From positions 1 to 7,155 of the forward strand of contig DXGD01000482.1 of assembly GCA_019114115.1 (NCBI GenBank): a DNA stretch of 7,155 nt, written 5' to 3'. Positions 5,270 through 7,155 of this stretch are shown here, piece after piece. The translations under genes were made by a program, and so were the position numbers. A model generated the notes under the pieces. The model searched no databases. It saw only the letters and a list, made by a program, of their open reading frames with translations, and was not told where the DNA came from. Origin of the DNA: Candidatus Nesterenkonia stercoripullorum. Its GTDB lineage: Bacteria; Actinomycetota; Actinomycetes; Actinomycetales; Micrococcaceae. Position 1 is the first letter of the stretch. The number at the start of each line of letters is the position of its first letter.

Positions 5270-7155
5270 CTACTGCGCCGGAGCAACTGAGATCACCGGC
5301 TCGGTCACGGAATCGTCTTCGGCGAACGCGAAATCGAGGGTCAGCGTCTCGGCTGCGATCATCTCGCGGTGCGCGCGCAGGGCCCCCAGGATCGATGCCG
5401 ACGCCGTGATCGAGGTACGAATACGATCTGAGACGTTGAGGTCGGCGTCCTTGCGCGCCTGCTGCACCGCACGGACGGTATCGCGGGCCGTCCCTTCGGC
5501 GATGAGCTGCGGGGTCAGTTCTGTGTCCAGGACCAGGAAGCCGCCCTCGGCAGCAGGGCCGCCGCCGCTGAGCACTGCGATCGCTTTCTCCCCCATGTCC
5601 TCCGGCACCGTCGTGCTCAGCGTGTACTCCCCCTCTTCCAGGGTGAAGCCACCAGCGGTGACGACGCCGTCGTCGATGGTCCACTCGCCGTTCTTCGCGG
5701 CCTTGATGGCGTGCTGGACGTCCCGGCCAAGCCGCGGGCCGGCCGCGCGCGCGTTCACGCTCAGCTGCTGACCGATCCCCCAGTCCGCGGCGGAGACCTC
5801 GGCGGCATCCACGAGATGCACCTCTTTGACATTGAGCTCATCAGCGATGATCTGCTGGTACGTGCCCTGCAGCGAGGCGCTCCCGACGACGGCGACGGTC
5901 AGGCCGGCCAGCGGCTGACGCACACGGTGCCCGGTGGACTTCCGCAGCGAAGAGCCAGCGGAGGTGATCGTGCGGGTCAGGTCCATCAGCTCGACTGAGA
6001 CGTCGTCGCGCAGATAGTCTGCCGCATCTGGCCAGTCGGTGAGATGCACTGAGTCACCGCCGGTCAGGCCGGTCCAGATCTCCTCGGTGATGAGCGGGAG
6101 CAGCGGAGCCGCCACCCGGGTCATCGTCTCCAGGCAGGTGTAGAGGACATCGTAGGCGGCGAAGTCCTCATCGTAGAAGCGCTGCCGGGAGCGACGGATA
6201 TACCAGTTGGTCAGCGTCTCAGCGTAGCTGCGCAGCGCCTCGCAGGCAGCGGAGACCTCATAGGAGTCCAGCGCCGCCGTCGCCGAACGGACCAGATCCC
6301 CGGTGGCGGCGAGGATATAGCGGTCCAGCGGGCTGTACCTGTCGGGGTCGGCGTCAATGTCGGCCGCGCGGACGGCCTGGGCGCTGTACCCGGCGCCGTT
6401 GCGCGCAGAATTCGCGTAGAGGGCGAAGAAGTGCCAGGCGTTCCACATGGGCAGCTGGACCTGACGCACGCTTTCGCGGATGCCCTCTTCGGTGACGATG
6501 AGGTTGCCCCCGCGCAGGATCGGCGAGGACATCAGGAACCAGCGCATGGCATCTGAGCCGTCCCGGTCGAGCACTTCGGCCACATCGGGGTAGTTCTGCA
6601 GCGACTTCGACATCTTGGCGCCGTCGGAGCCGAGCACGATCCCGTGGCTGATCACATTGGTGAAGGCTGGCCGGTCGAAGAGCGCCGTGGCCAGGATGTG
6701 CATCGTGTAGAACCAGCCACGGGTCTGCCCGATGTACTCGACGATGAAATCCGCCGGATGGTGGGAGGAGAACCAGTCGGCGTTCTCGAAGGGGTAGTGC
6801 ACCTGGGCGAACTGCATCGACCCGGAGTCGAACCAGACGTCGAGCACATCCGAGACCCGGCGCATCGTGGAGGCGCCAGTGGGGTCGTCGGGGTTGGGAC
6901 GGGTCAGATCGTCGATCCAGGGGCGGTGCAGATCCGGTTCACCAGCAGCGTTGCGGGGCACGTCCCCGAACGCCTCTTCCAGCTCGGCCAGCGAGCCGTA
7001 GACCTCAGTGCGCGGATAGTCGGGATCGTCCGAGACCCACACGGGGATGGGGCTCCCCCAATACCGGTTGCGGGAGATGGACCAGTCCCGGGCATTGGCC
7101 AGCCACGTGCCGAACTGACCGTGCTTGACGTTCTCCGGGATCCAGTTGATCTGCT
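5270..7155 (-). CDS. ileS: Isoleucyl-tRNA synthetase, C-terminal part
   Basis: Class I cytoplasmic enzyme that charges tRNA-Ile with isoleucine. The window holds 627 residues of the C-terminal side; the family is about 1,040-1,100 residues, so the HIGH motif and most of the editing domain lie beyond the right edge. The first visible residues include [13 protein letters not shown] and [16 protein letters not shown], characteristic of Ile[12 protein letters not shown] and [14 protein letters not shown] follow, then KMSKS (window residues 180-184, bases 6602-6616) and, in the anticodon-binding domain, [12 protein letters not shown] (316-327). KMSKS is followed by LQNYPD, as in the eukaryote-like IleS type, and not by the IGN of E. 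coli IleS. No Cys-rich zinc-binding C-terminus is present, which agrees with that type. The stop is TAG at 5270-5272. The start is outside the window. ValS is ruled out by the motif context. It leads the cluster with folC 83 bases downstream. Confidence 0.97.
   Translation of the reverse strand, partial: QINWIPENVKHGQFGTWLANARDWSISRNRYWGSPIPVWVSDDPDYPRTEVYGSLAELEEAFGDVPRNAAGEPDLHRPWIDDLTRPNPDDPTGASTMRRVSDVLDVWFDSGSMQFAQVHYPFENADWFSSHHPADFIVEYIGQTRGWFYTMHILATALFDRPAFTNVISHGIVLGSDGAKMSKSLQNYPDVAEVLDRDGSDAMRWFLMSSPILRGGNLIVTEEGIRESVRQVQLPMWNAWHFFALYANSARNGAGYSAQAVRAADIDADPDRYSPLDRYILAATGDLVRSATAALDSYEVSAACEALRSYAETLTNWYIRRSRQRFYDEDFAAYDVLYTCLETMTRVAAPLLPLITEEIWTGLTGGDSVHLTDWPDAADYLRDDVSVELMDLTRTITSAGSSLRKSTGHRVRQPLAGLTVAVVGSASLQGTYQQIIADELNVKEVHLVDAAEVSAADWGIGQQLSVNARAAGPRLGRDVQHAIKAAKNGEWTIDDGVVTAGGFTLEEGEYTLSTTVPEDMGEKAIAVLSGGGPAAEGGFLVLDTELTPQLIAEGTARDTVRAVQQARKDADLNVSDRIRTSITASASILGALRAHREMIAAETLTLDFAFAEDDSVTEPVISVAPAQ

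Noticed and set aside
3718..5409. A 563-codon plus-strand open frame opposite folC
   Set aside because: Its translation is low-complexity, rich in Ser, Arg, Thr and Pro, with no family motif. It is antisense to folC, whose motifs are intact. Long antisense frames are expected in high-GC coding DNA.
5187..5684. Upstream extension of the folC frame into ileS, giving a protein of 637 residues
   Set aside because: The added part is read out of frame through ileS, is Arg- and Gly-rich, and is unlike any FolC N-terminus. ATG at 5186 with AGAGGAG upstream gives the normal family length.
4170..5771. A 533-codon plus-strand open frame spanning folC and the end of ileS
   Set aside because: It covers two well-supported genes on the other strand and the gap between them, has no recognisable domain, and shows the Asp/Arg/Gly-rich composition of a shadow frame.
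1..7155. Search for tRNA/rRNA genes, CRISPR arrays, insertion sequences, toxin-antitoxin or defence genes
   Set aside because: No repeated spacer pattern, transposase motif, terminal inverted repeat, tRNA-like fold or defence-family motif was seen; the window is almost fully covered by six recognised coding regions.

Overview
The window looks like chromosomal DNA from a high-GC Gram-positive bacterium (Actinomycetota, most likely Micrococcales). The signs are the GC-rich third codon positions, GTG starts, the conserved order ileS-folC-DUF4233-ndk, and an isoleucyl-tRNA synthetase of the long, eukaryote-like type. A genus cannot be fixed from the sequence alone; a Micrococcaceae member is a guess.

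There are two blocks. The left block (about 1-2713) concerns the cell envelope. It holds the first 160 codons of a UDP-GlcNAc 2-epimerase (wecB/mnaA) on the minus strand. After a 240-base divergent spacer comes a plus-strand pair, an ABC-2 permease and its ATPase, joined by a GTGA overlap. Together they look like one end of a teichoic-acid or other wall-polysaccharide locus: the epimerase would supply UDP-ManNAc, and the two-gene transporter would move a lipid-linked polymer across the membrane. The polymer itself cannot be read from this window.

The right block (2796-7155) is a minus-strand housekeeping cluster, transcribed ileS -> folC -> DUF4233 membrane protein -> ndk. ileS is cut at the window edge and only its C-terminal 627 residues are present. 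The spacings are 83 bases for ileS/folC, 61 bases for folC/DUF4233, and a 4-base ATGA overlap for DUF4233/ndk. The blocks converge on a short gap. It carries a strong GC-rich hairpin (10-bp stem) that starts inside the end of the ATPase gene, and a weaker one just beyond ndk.

All six protein-coding genes belong to known families. I found no clear new multi-gene system. Points worth a second look are the palindrome-rich divergent spacer, the acidic N-terminal extension of the transporter ATPase, the uncharacterised DUF4233 protein coupled to ndk, a 23-codon reading frame bridging folC and DUF4233, an orphan perfect Shine-Dalgarno inside an inverted repeat before folC, and the IleS type.
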